DNA of 64,000 nt. Source: Takifugu bimaculatus (Eukaryota > Chordata > Actinopteri > Tetraodontiformes > Tetraodontidae). A program made the position numbers and the translations under genes. The stretch spans positions 9,891,418-9,955,417 of the forward strand of contig CP034975.1 in NCBI GenBank assembly GCA_004026145.2, written 5' to 3'. The notes beneath the pieces are model-generated. The model saw nothing but the letters and a program-made list of their open reading frames with translations, was not told the origin of the DNA and ran no database searches. This document shows positions 33,901-45,921 of the stretch, in pieces (the stretch's first letter is position 1; every line of letters starts with the position of its first letter).

Positions 33901-34590
33901 TCATGTGTGAATTTAGGCGGGTTTGGCAAGAGAAATCAGTCTCAAATCTGTGGTGGGGAAAATCAAAAGCTGTGTGATGAGAGGGAGAGAGAGCATGTGT
34001 GTGTGCAAGGCAACATGTTAGGACGCTCTGCTTATTTCATATTGCACAGACGACGAAAACCACGAAAACCACTTCTTCTTAGATGTGATTTTTGGCTGCA
34101 CAGATATTGAAATTTGGGAGTTGTCTCCAGTGCACTGGTGCCCCCGAGCCACCTGTGCCAGCCTGAGCGCCACGCCTCAGCTCTGCAGAAAGAGCTGGAG
34201 CTGGCAAGGCGTGGAAATTCCCCTGCATGTGAAACAATGGCAGGGTGTAGAGAGAGAAAGTGCACACACTTCCACACATACACACAAGCTCACAGAAAGT
34301 GTGAAGATGTCAGACCTCGCTGTGGGTCTTCGGTCATTAAGCCCACCAAGACCAAAACCGTTCAGAGACGAGCCGTCAAGTACCAGAACAGACAGAGCCC
34401 CTGAGTGAGGATTTTGTCATCTTTGATGTGTGTGTTCCCCGCAAAGTGTGTGTGCTTCGGTGTAAAACCCTGTGTAGGGTATAGAGGTTGTTGTCACATT
34501 GCACAGATGGTAGGAATTTTTATTTATTTATTTATTTTTGGGTTGGGGGGGGGGTGAGGAGAGGAGACGGGTGAGGCGGAGGAAAAGGCG
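30934..34590. other. Gene-poor gap downstream of neurod2, proximal part
   Basis: AT-rich DNA without recognised exons. A G+C-richer island at 32870-33250 carries a minus-strand open stretch ending at 33117. AT-rich homeodomain-type sites (ATCAATTAATT and TAATTAAAT cores) cluster at 33640-33770. Confidence 0.4.
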
Positions 34591-34599
34591 AGTTGAGGC

Positions 34600-34750
34600 A
34601 CGGAGGGCTGCATCTCTGATGCTGCCATGCCACGGTCATGCGGGCAGCAGTAATTGGCCTCCATATTGAGGGGTTTTGTGGTGCTGCGGGGTGGGCAAAC
34701 TCCCAGCTGGACCTGTCAGATGGTATTGAATCCAGCTCGTTGCCCTCGCT
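34600..34750. promoter_or_regulatory. Candidate neurod2-region enhancer with a CAGATGG E-box
   Basis: A non-repetitive G+C-balanced block inside AT-rich gap DNA. It has CAGCAGTAATTGGCC (a TAATTG homeodomain core) and a CAGATGG E-box near 34718. Its compositional break suggests a conserved non-coding element, which sequence alone cannot prove. Confidence 0.3.
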
Positions 34751-36017
34751 CCTCTGCTCCTCGTGCTCCCTCTGTCTGCTCTTCTTCTCAGATGTGTTTG
34801 TTTGCTCCTCTTACTCCCCCTTTTCACCCTCTTTCCCCTGGACTTCCGTTCTAACTAATTGTGCTTCCAGAGCAGCTCTGATCCACAGAGTTGCCTCCCT
34901 GTTTTCTTCCCACTTTGTTTTTCTCGCCCAAGGCACACGGTCACGTCTTTCTGAGGTGTTCACCTTCTTAAAGTACATCGCACCCTTGTCTGTCTCCTCA
35001 CTGCTCACCCACATGCACAGACACGCATCACCATAAGGACTTCACACAAGGACAAGGACGAAGCACTGAGCTCATGACTGGAGGAAAGAGCTGAGTTTAA
35101 ATCTGCTCTTGGTCTAGAAAAATGGATCTCAAGTTCTCTCATGACAAACACATCAGTTTATCCTCACTGTTCCTCCATCTTTGTGATCGCTGCATTGATA
35201 GGGTGATAAAGATGCAGCCAAAACTGCTACTTTTCATATAAAACAGTGAATGTTCCCCATTACTTTGTAGAAGTAATGCTGTATTTATGCCGCACATGCA
35301 AAAGGATTTCAATAATTTTCTAATTGTGGTCTTAAAATGACGCTGATCTGTTGCTCCGCACTGAAACACAGATTTCTTTGCAGATGATGATGTAGAATAT
35401 AAACATGACGTGATCAGAACTGTTATTTTAAAAGAACAGTGGGATGGATAATCTGATTTAAAATGCCTCATGCATAAAAGTTTCACAGATCATGTTGAAT
35501 TTGATGAATGCAAACAGACTAGTTCTCTCCCTTGAGTCTTTCCTATCTGTTCTCTCCTTTTCATATTCTCACACCATGAGCCATTGAGGCATATGCATTG
35601 AATCTGTGGATGAGTGATGTCGAGTTTGTCATAATCTGAATTTCTTGGAGTGTATCTAAAATATGAAGCATAGATGTAATTTAAAGCTCCAAGAAGCTAA
35701 TGTTACATACAATGTTAAATAAAGGGGAAAAACAACAGGAATGGAAGAAAACATGAGAATTAATCAGGACATCAGAAAATGCTGAGCATAATATAGCAAT
35801 GGCAAGCAAGGTATGATAAAGAATATATCATTCACCTGTAAATGCATATGGAATTCTACAGAATATTATTCCGGAAATAATAGCAGTTTTGTGTACGCCG
35901 CCTCACAAGTGTGTTTTGTCCTTCCTGTTTCTTCCTGCTCTAGTCTGCAGCTTTGAGAAATCAGCAGTGTGGGGCTGTAATGGACTAATGAACAGCTGTC
36001 ACCAAATTTAGACAGTC

Positions 36018-36061
36018 TCACACACACACACACACACACACACATACGCACACACACACAG
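36018..36061. repeat. (AC)n microsatellite
   Basis: About 20 AC units with one ATACGC interruption. Confidence 0.95.
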
Positions 36062-36880
36062 AGCACAAAGGTATCGGCTCACACATGCAGATGTTTCCAA
36101 CACACATTCCTCATGACGCAATGTAACACACACATTCACACACAGTCTGACCTCTAAATGTGTTTTGGATTATCATTTGCTGGTTATTACATGTTTCTTA
36201 TTCATCCCATTGACTGAAAAATAAGAGAATCTGTTTTAGTGTAGGTGCTTCAAGGTCAAATCTCACCAAATCGGCAAAGTTCATCATTCTTTTGTTTCGT
36301 TTATCTCTAACAGTCAGTGACTGTAGCGCTGCTTGATGATTTTTGTACATTTGTTTCAAAATAGTGTAGTATTTTAAGCCTTCTTCTTAAAATAATTGGA
36401 AATATTTAAAATGTAAATCCTTTTTCCTCACATGTTTTCCAAACCATTGTGTAACCTGCAAATGTGCATTGAAATCACAGTAATTTTTTATTATAGGATT
36501 ATTCAAAAAATGACTTAAGCCTTTTAGGAGGTTGATATACGGCTTTAGCTTTAACCAGGTCACAAAGGTTTTAATAGTGAACTGCCTAATGTGTTGTCTG
36601 CAAGGAATGCGTATCTGTTTTTAAAAAGAAACCTTTACAGTAGCAGTTCTTTTCAGTTTATTCCTTCTTCTTCTCTGTCTCTCTCACTTCTTTGTTTTCT
36701 CCGCCAACCTGTCTCCTCTGTCCTCCTTGGATTTGAAGAAGTAAACAAAATGGAGTGTGCGCCCTGATGGCAGCCTCGTGATAAGATATTGACATAACAG
36801 CCTGTGTCTGTTTTCTCAGATTAAAAGAGATTATCAGAAGAGGAAAGACAAGAGGTCCTCTTACTTCTGCGTGGGGAGAT

Positions 36881-36881
<1 letters not shown>

Positions 36882-36948
<67 letters not shown>
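36882..36948. repeat. (TG)n microsatellite
   Basis: An uninterrupted run of about 33 TG units. Confidence 0.95.
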
Positions 36949-36949
<1 letters not shown>

Positions 36950-37347
36950 AAGAGAGAGTTGAGGGTCACTAAGAGAGAGACACGCTGGTATTGAACACAT
37001 GCTCATGCATATGTACATAAAGATGATGTGAATGCAAACACAGATACCATGAAAAAAGTAGCACTTCAGTAGTAAGTAATTTTTTTTTGTCTGTTCAAAC
37101 TAAAAGCATACCTGCTATCACAACTGAAGGGAGAAGAATGTCACAAGGATGTGACTTTTATCGCTAATTTAAAAAAAACAACAAAAAGAACCCCAACAAC
37201 AACAGAGGTATGAATAGGAAACAGATAGAACAGAAAAAAAATACCCTAGGATAAGGTGTCTCATGGTGAATTTAATTAAAAGTTTATAATCAGAATAGAT
37301 GCTGTATCGTATCGATGAAATTGTTTTTTGTATATACACACATATAT

Positions 37348-37379
37348 ACAGCAATAAGCAGCAATAAGCAGCAATAAGG
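37348..37379. repeat. 10-bp minisatellite, three copies
   Basis: The unit CAGCAATAAG is repeated three times without change. Confidence 0.9.
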
Positions 37380-37613
37380 AAATTGAAGAAGAAACACTGA
37401 GGATATTCCCAACACTATGAGTGAAAGGTATTTACATTCAGAACGATGGTGCTGTAAGTAGCTGAGGCCTTGGTTAACATATGGGCAACTAGATGATCAA
37501 AATAAAGTCCTGAATCCTAATCACCGGTTACCCTTCACACACATTCACCCAGAGCATATTCAAACAGTGGCAAATTCATTGCACTGTCATAGGAGAAAAA
37601 CTGGTGTGATCTC

Positions 37614-37645
37614 ATGATGTCATAATGATGTCATAATGATGTCAT
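37614..37645. repeat. Three ATGATGTCAT sites spaced 11 bp apart
   Basis: ATGATGTCAT occurs at 37614-37623, 37625-37634 and 37636-37645. The core resembles ATF/CREB-family sites and the spacing is close to one DNA helical turn. It may be only a short minisatellite. Confidence 0.8.
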
Positions 37646-38937
37646 GCTTCTCTGGTTTAAACTTCAGGACCAGCTCAAGAGACTTTCCATATTCATACTG
37701 GTCCATGCCTTCAACTAGGATGTTTGGATTCACAGCAATCTCCTAAACTGCCATTATTTATTGCCTTTCCACATTCTGATGATGGTCCTGTAAAGTGAAA
37801 ACTACCATATTGCTTCAGAACCTGCATTTCCCCAAACATTTGAGCTTCTGAGAGGTGATCTGAGCTCTAAAAGAAATATCTGCAGACGTTGATGGACAAA
37901 GAGATGATTAAGCTGAAGCTTAAGCTTAAAGAACGAAGAACAATCAGCATTTTATTTGCTATTGGAAAAATTCCAGCATTCACATTGAAATTGATGACAT
38001 CATTTTGAGGATGTCATGTGCCTTAATTGCCTAAATACTTTGCGTATGAATGTGGCTGACTTCATTTCTGAACTGCACTTCCTCTCACCGGTATGATTTG
38101 AAATACAGAAGCATGTTATCGGTGTAGCTCACTGTTTTAATAGCTTTGAATTGGCTGTTTTAATAGAGCTGTAACCGGCTCCGGCTGCACAGAGTACTTG
38201 GCAGCAATTGGTCCTTGGTGAGTAGAAGAAAACAGACAATATCCCTCAACTTTATCCTGTGACTAAAATAGGAATACGCAGCAGCAGCATCCTAATATTG
38301 ACACAGGCAGCCATCGTAGTCAGACATCAGAGCGAATGAAGAACCACATCAGTATCCACCAGTGTGAATAAATCAACAGTTTCCCCTGAATTAATCTCTC
38401 TCAAGTTGAAATTTTATTACAGATGAGCTTGGACATCTCCATGGTAACAGGAATTCCGCCGCCGTTCCCATGTGGATTCACAGGCAATGATGAACAGACT
38501 GACAGTGTGTCACGTTGTGCATACTGCGTGCACCGCACACCTGCACAGACGCGCAGGAAGCAACACAGGTAAAGCTCTCCATTTTCAGCCTAACCCAACA
38601 GGACAATGGTTATGTTTGAAAATAAAAATGTCTGATTGTCATCCTTTAAACTACAATGACAATGAATGACAGCTCAAGTTATGCATCATTGCAATGCTTG
38701 TCACCCACGCACACACACATCCTAGCTTTGTGGGGAGATTTACAGACATTATACAGTACACAGTTCCTTATCCTATCTTAACCCAACAAACTCCAGAACA
38801 CTAACCTCAATCCAATTCTCAACGTAACCTTAAAACCACATCTTAACCCTTAAACAATCATTTTATGTCGCAGGATTTAGCAAAATGGCCACACTTTGCA
38901 AGCAGAATAAGTATTTTGGTACTCAATATGTATGTGA

Positions 38938-38939
<2 letters not shown>

Positions 38940-38990
<51 letters not shown>

Positions 38991-39002
38991 CACACACACA
39001 CA
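38940..39002. repeat. (CA)n microsatellite
   Basis: About 31 CA units with one CG variant. Confidence 0.95.
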
Positions 39003-39862
39003 AAGAAAGAGTTCACTTTGAGTCTGCAGATTTTTTTGGTCTTTCCAGTTGGAGGCGGCCAGACGCGGCAGAGTTGGCACAGCCAGAGTCGAAGTGCCAG
39101 GGGGAATGGAGCGCCACATGGCACATTCATGGAGGGGCCAGCTGGGGGGGAGGGAAAAAGCGAGTGTTAGTGCGTGTGCCTGTATGTGCGTGTGTGTATG
39201 TGTGTGTGAGTGGGGGGGTGTATGTGTTTGATACGGGGGTGGTGGAGGAGTGCTTATGCATCTTAAATTCCACAACATCTGTTCAATAGGAAGCGTCATA
39301 TATACCACCAAAGCTGGTGTGTTACAGGCAGATACTGTAATTGGGGGTTGGTGCGTGTGTTTATGTGCATGTGAGCGCGCCGTCTGTGCATGGAATGGTG
39401 TTTTAGCATTGGGAAGACAAGAGGTGGGTTTTTTTCTTTTGAAGGGGGGTCACCATAACAACGGGATTACCAGCGATTTTGCCATCATCTCTAGTGTCGC
39501 GCAGGTTTCCTCGCTACCATACAATGTGCAACGCTGGAAGTTCACAGATACCCTGAGAGACGCTGACCAGGAAGACACTGGGCGACCATGAGACCAGTGA
39601 GGGTGAATCTTCTCACCTCACTGGATGAGAAGCTCACGTCTGAATGTGGTTCTTTCTTCGCACATGCAAGCACACGCATGGAGAGCCACTCACACAAACA
39701 CGCAAACAGCTAGTCCCCCTCCTCATCATCCCTGCTGGCACTTTGGGGAAAAGTACCCCCCTCCCACACCCATTTATCTGCCCCCACTACAACCCACCCC
39801 CCCACCCGTGGCAGCCGACGTCCCTCGCAGCGTGGCGTACCATCTGTTGCCCCCCCATTCCT

Positions 39863-39863
<1 letters not shown>

Positions 39864-39907
<44 letters not shown>
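39864..39907. repeat. (CT)n microsatellite
   Basis: About 21 CT units within a pyrimidine-rich stretch running from about 39715 to 39960. Confidence 0.95.
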
Positions 39908-39908
<1 letters not shown>

Positions 39909-42900
39909 CCAATCCTCCTCCGCCTTCCCGCACCACCCGTACAACACCTCTCTCTGCTACCAAAGAGGATTTGAAGAGCCACATGCACAACTTTAATCAA
40001 AAAGTGCACACTTTAGTTACCCTTCAGCATATTCGGACACCTGTGTAAGAAAGCGGCAGTAGGTGAACGTCATAAACGCCTTTTGATCCTATAAACCTCC
40101 AGGAACGTGATGAGACACTCAAATTACTGATGAAGTTGTGCAGCAGGCGAGAGCACCTCGGATAGGTCGATTGCTGCCATGAATGTTTAATCTGCTGGTT
40201 TCTAAAAATGATGAACTCTGTAAAACCTCCTGCAGCACCTCCAGGCTAAAAGTGAAGCCATGCCAAAAGCCTAATTAAATGTTTTTAAACCTTCCCCAGT
40301 GCCAGAGGGAGGCCGGTTAATACAGATCCTAGTTGTCTAGCAAACCTGGACTTGTGTTACATCTTTATTCTATTTAACTGTCCAAAGATTTTTGCTTCAA
40401 AGTTCTTTTTTTGCTATTCTTAAACACACTTTTAAAATTAAGAAAATCCATCATCTATAAATAGGTTAATTCTGTTTTCATCTGAGAAAAAAATAAGAAT
40501 ATAATAAAATCTCTTCAGTGCTCTAGCAGCTAATTCACCCTGAAAACTACAAAATCATCCTTGCCCTTTGAATTCTTTTAATTTCCACGGTGTCGTGAAC
40601 CGCCCAAGATGCCGCAAAAAGGACTCAAATGCGCAGGAACATGCTGGCAGTCAAGCAGAGGGTCATTCCACATGATTCAACTGATTAGAGGAACAAATTA
40701 AGATTTGTACGGCAGATTTATTGCATTATAAAATGCAGTGACTCCTGACCTTAGTGAATGGCTGCTGTATTTCCGGCGAGATGAATTCACTTGAGACTTT
40801 CAAATGTGTTTGTTTGAGCACAAATGTGACTCACTGAGCCTAACTTTACCAGATTCCTTTCTTATTTTGGCCAGTCATGTTACGTAAAGATAAAGAAAAA
40901 GTTTTTCAGAGGAACTTTCCTCTAAATTGTAAGAGAAAAAACCCACAATACTGGTGACTGTATACGCCATATATGGTATTGGTCTACTACTGGTATACAA
41001 TAATGAATGTCTAATTACCAGTGTGTGTGTGTGTGTGGGTGAGTGGAGTGGACAGCAGAACTTATCTATGATGGATCGACAGTGAAAGGGACACTGCTGT
41101 TTGTCCATTCATCTCAGGTGTACATGGAAGAGCTCAACGATGACAGCTCATCCATCAGACATGGGAGTACAACTGAGCCTTCTGGAACAGAACCAAGCAT
41201 CGGCACTATCCATCATGCATCCCGTCTGCTCCCTCCACTCAGATTTCTGTCGGCTGGTTTTGCAGAATTTTGCAGGTTCTCGTGGGTCGACGGGCCTTTT
41301 TGTATGTGTCCTGTTGTCGATACTGGGGAACAAATTAACCAAAAAGCTGCAGAGGGAGACAAAGACAAACACAAGAGTGTATAAAGAAAGAGTGAGAACA
41401 TGTGAGCAATGTGCGTGTGCAGTGTACGTGATGGAGGGAGAGACCGCGGGCAAGGTAAACGGCAACCCAGCAGCTGTCGACCTAATTCCTTCTTAACGCA
41501 GTGCTTCTGCTCTGATTAAGAAAGCGATCTGGCCTTTAATTTCCTCCTGACACCGGCTAATGCTCTGTATCTCAATCGCCTTTCCCATTGCTTCCTCAGT
41601 GCAACAGCCACGTGCGCGACATTCGCCAGGGGCCTGGGCTCAGCTAATGCAGGGACGAGGGGATACATAAAGAGAAGGTTTTTTAAAAAACAGGAATAAC
41701 AGGCCAATGATAATATCACTCAGAAATATGAAAAACATTCATAGAGGTCAAATCAAATTCAACATCCACAAACACTAACAAACAAGCAAATAAAATCAAA
41801 ATAAATTGGGCAAAATGAGATGTTAAAATAAACTCCTTGTGCTCAAACTAAGAGTGGGGAAGTGTTGTGATTACACTTCACAAGTGTGTGAATGGTAATT
41901 TAGCAGTGATAACATGCTAGCATGTCGCATCTGGACGTGCTCTATATTTGGAAGTGTTGGGGGTTAGCACTTATCACATAGATACAACACAAATACACAT
42001 ATTTCTTAAAGATAATACAGATATTTCTTTCAAAAAAGAACACTATGACGCTGACCTCTAATATGGTGCGTGCTGATTTAAATAAAGATAACTTCCAATG
42101 GAATTGTGCAATGGAATTTACAGCATTCACAATGATTCACGGTACTATATTTGTAATTGCCTCCTTGATATTTGTTTGGAGCAGAAACCTCCAATCTTCA
42201 GAGTTAATGTGCACAAATGCATTTACATGAAGCCATTTTAAAACAGAGACAAAAGAGAAAACAACTGTTCCCTAATATTTTTGAAAGTCTTTTATTTTGA
42301 AGGCAGAATAAATAAACAAATTAGGGACAAAATAATAGGCAGCACAATGGAAACAGGAAAACATGAGACATACATAGCTTTTAAATTTGCATCATATATT
42401 TTGTCATGAGAGAGGTAAAATTGAGTAATCATGCCATGATAAAGGGTCACCTAATAAAATATAGTTTCTGAATTAGGCAGAATCACTGGGAGCTTAGAAA
42501 GATCATTGTCTTTGACTATTGTTTTTTGTTGTCTTTCAAAGTGACAGAATAAATGTGCAGTTATAGCACAGGGATTTATGCTAACGCAAACACAAATATG
42601 AGTGGCAATAACTAGACTCGTGTGTTTTGCACACACACAAACACACAACTTACACGCCCTGATATGTGTGCATGTGGGATTCACCATGTGCAGTGTATGT
42701 GAGAGAGGTGGTGTTGCTAGGAGCACCAGGTTGTGCGCAGACAGTGGTAACAGAGTAGAGATGGCAGCAGCAGCAGCAGCCACCTGACAGTTGAGAAGAA
42801 AGGAGTGGAGCAATGCCAAGAAGATTCCCCCTGAGAGATGTGTGAAGGGGAGAAAAGGAGGAAGGCAGAGAGGTATAGGAAGAACTAAGCAGAATAAAGG

Positions 42901-43260
42901 TCTGATGTGTGATTTCGCTTTAAATAGTCAATTACAAGTTATAAAAAACAACAAAAACCCCTTAACAAAACAAAGCTGTTGGGATGGATGCAAAGAAATG
43001 GAACAGCAGGAGGAGGGAGGTGGTTTACAAGGTTGACTGGAGTGATGAGGAAAAAAGAGAGAGATGTATTCAATCTGTTGGGGCTCATGTTTGCTGTCTC
43101 CCCTCGTGTCACCCATCCATCAGATAAAAAGTCGGTCCATTTCCAACTTGCCCACGTCACTTCCTCACCTCTGCGCATTACCCCGCTGCGCTTCTTGCTA
43201 GTTTTCCATTAGTTGACTCCTTTTCCAATCTCTCTCTTTGCTCTTCCTCCTGTGCTCATC
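39908..43260. other. Gene-poor gap between neurod2 and med1, distal part
   Basis: No exon recognised. In human, CDK12 lies in this interval; no kinase-domain coding sequence was seen here or elsewhere in the gap. Short G+C-richer blocks at 41515-41650 and 44840-45060 (in the next interval) could be regulatory. Confidence 0.4.
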
Positions 43261-43289
43261 CTCGCCTTACTTTGTCTTTAAACGGGGGA

Positions 43290-43490
43290 GTCGTGTGAAC
43301 AGGCTATGCAAATGAGATGGTTATTACCCCACTGCTCATCAAGCCGCGCAGAGGAGACATTAATAGGCTGATGAATATGCATGTGAATTTGTTAATTAAG
43401 TTAATTATTCTGCTGAAAATGCATTCGTCTTCCAAGGACATCTTCCCCAGGATTTCAACCTGCTCCGCTCATTAGTCATGCGATATTTCA
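43290..43490. promoter_or_regulatory. Candidate enhancer with octamer and homeodomain sites
   Basis: A perfect octamer ATGCAAAT (43306-43313), a POU-like ATGAATATGCATG (43371-43383) and the homeodomain-rich GTTAATTAAGTTAATTATT (43391-43409) lie within 105 bases of non-repetitive DNA. This density resembles vertebrate developmental enhancers. Conservation was not tested. Confidence 0.4.
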
Positions 43491-43779
43491 TACGCAGAGA
43501 GAGAAAGAGGGAGGCAGACAGTGGGAGGGAGGATGAAGGGGAGAGCAGACAATGCTGCTTTTGGAAAAGTAAGCACTCTGGAGCACTTGGGTTGGCAAAA
43601 GTATGGGACAAAAGTGCTGCAGCCTCATGTCATCAGCGCTCACAATGGGATCTGCAGTAACTACCCATAATAGCGAACCACATCCTGTTTTCCAGATATG
43701 GCACATTATTCCCAATGAGTCCTAGCTGGAGCCTATATGCATTCTGCGCATCATTTTTGTGTTTGCTTCTACCTCACTG

Positions 43780-43910
43780 GTTACTTCTCCCTAATTGCTT
43801 ATTAAAACCCTCTTAAATGAACTTTTTGTGCCAACTTTCCAACACATTAATTAATTGTTGTAGCCAATTAAGTGCCGTTGTGCAAATGAGCCTCATCACA
43901 AATGCTCCTA
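43780..43910. promoter_or_regulatory. Second candidate enhancer, TTAATTAATT cluster
   Basis: CATTAATTAATTG (43845-43857), CCAATTAAG near 43864 and TTGTGCAAATGAGC near 43878 sit together, 370 bases beyond the octamer cluster. They have the same character: unique sequence dense in homeodomain, POU and C/EBP-like sites. Confidence 0.35.
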
Positions 43911-45921
43911 TAGGGCCGACCCCCCTCCTTTTTTCTCTCCCCCGCTCGCCGTCTCTGGTCTCCCCTCCCTCTGCCACCCTCCCAGCTAGTCTTCCCAGCT
44001 GCCCTTGCACTTCAAGGCACTCGGCGCCATAGAAGCAGAAACTGTGTCCTGATAATGCTTCACTGTTTTCTGGACCGTTTACAGCCTTCAGGCTCAGTGA
44101 TCTTAAACTTGTATGATAGGTGAAAAGCAAAAGAGCCCGGCCTAATCCTTTTTTGTCACACTGACACACAGCGCAGCTTTGTGGAGCAGCCACAAAGCCA
44201 CACAACAAATGTTATTAGCACTGCGGGGTTAATCACTCTGGGAACCGTGAATTGTGCTGCAGGCTTGAATGCATCACATACGCTGTCTTCATTCATAGGC
44301 AGGTAAGAGAGATGGTGACAAAAAAAGGAAAGGGGAGTAGTCAACTTCAAAGCAACCCAGCGAGGATGCCAAGCTGTTCATCTCTGGGGTTGAGGCTAGA
44401 AACATGCAGCAAAAATAATCAAATTATTGTGTGGAATAGATGTTTATCAAAAATCTGGGCAGTTAATGGCTTCACAGGAAAAAGCAGGTGGGGTAAATGA
44501 TGAAAGGATGAAAATAGGTGCGGCGTGTGAACATCCGTTACACCATCAGCCTCGATTTATAGGCATGGCTATCGATATGGCGAGGTCTGAATCTACACTG
44601 TTTAAGGTTTAACATCATCTAGCCCAGCTAATAGCACATGTCAGTTATCAGTATCAGTTAAATATTCACAATGCTAGAAACAAAATAGCATGAGAATGTT
44701 AATTTTATGGTTATTGTCTATTGTCTTCTTCAAGCAATTCAACGCTCTCTCACAACATGCATGACGCCCCTCTAAAAAATAGGGGCTAAACTGTCTTTTC
44801 TTTTTTTGCCATGTCCGGCTCTGCCCACTCTGTCATTCGAACATGGCAGCAATGCACCGACCAGGAGGCTTGGGGAAGCTTTAGCGACTGTGCCAATCTC
44901 GGTCTCTGCGCCACTCTCTCCCTCAGCACAGAGTGGGGTCCCGCTTGGCATGGCAAGGTGAACTAGCCTCTGATTGATGGGCATGGTTTCAGCCCACGAA
45001 TGTGTTCCCCAAAGCCTGTGCCTCCCTTTCCCTTTCCTTACTGCTGTATTGGCAGTGGTGCCCACCTCCTATTCCGTGCCAGGCATCCAGCTAAAGCTCC
45101 TGGTGGGCACATCAATTACATAGCAGCACCTCCCTTCTTTTCTCAAGTCTATCCGCTGGTCTGTCTCCTGTCTCAGACGGTGCCAATCTGCTCCCTCTCC
45201 ATCTTCACTGCTGTGTGTGTGCGTGCTTTTATATTCGTGATCACAAATATGTTTTTGCATACGCACAAATACACAGTAATCGTGCACGCACCCCTGCTCC
45301 CGCTCCATGGCAGGTCATAATGGTTGGTGGGAAAATCCTCCCTGGAGAGCACTCATTGCCACAGGCTCAGCTGTACAATAGGTTCAGGTGTGTGTGTATG
45401 TGTATGTGGGTGTATTTTCATCAGTGTGTGCATTTGTGGTTGCCTGAACAGGCATGGCTGCCTTTGCTGTTTATGCATTTATCCTGTTATTATTTTAACT
45501 TCATTGTTATATCTATGTTGAAATGAAAACACATGAACGCTCAAATTTTGATTCTTCTTTTTCTAAAGTCGATACATAAGATGGTTTTTAACCTTGCATT
45601 AGATTTGGGCTGGGAGATGCTTTTGGCAGCACATGAATCACTGACTTGCGGTGATTGTACGCCCCCTACAGCATTCATTGGGCATTGTCTTTAATCATCA
45701 CCACCAATTCGCGCAGGTCAACGATTCTAATAGAATGAAAATGGGAAATTACACCATGAAAAACTATGGACGCCCTAATCGCTAGATGTCTCTAAATCTC
45801 TTCACAGCAAAAGGACAGTGAAAGTGGAGAAGCTGCCGCTCGTCCAAAATTGCATCACTACGGAAGCCTGGAAGAGGAAGCGCGGAAACTGAAAGAACCC
45901 TAGAAAGAACCAGTGGGGACA
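43911..45921. other. Upstream flank of med1
   Basis: No exon recognised. The final ~150 bases before 45922 should hold the med1 promoter and 5' UTR. No TATA box is evident, as expected for a housekeeping gene. Confidence 0.4.

Noticed and set aside
30760..45921. cdk12 expected between neurod2 and med1
   Set aside because: No kinase-domain motif or long Ser/Arg-rich exon was found; the interval appears non-coding.
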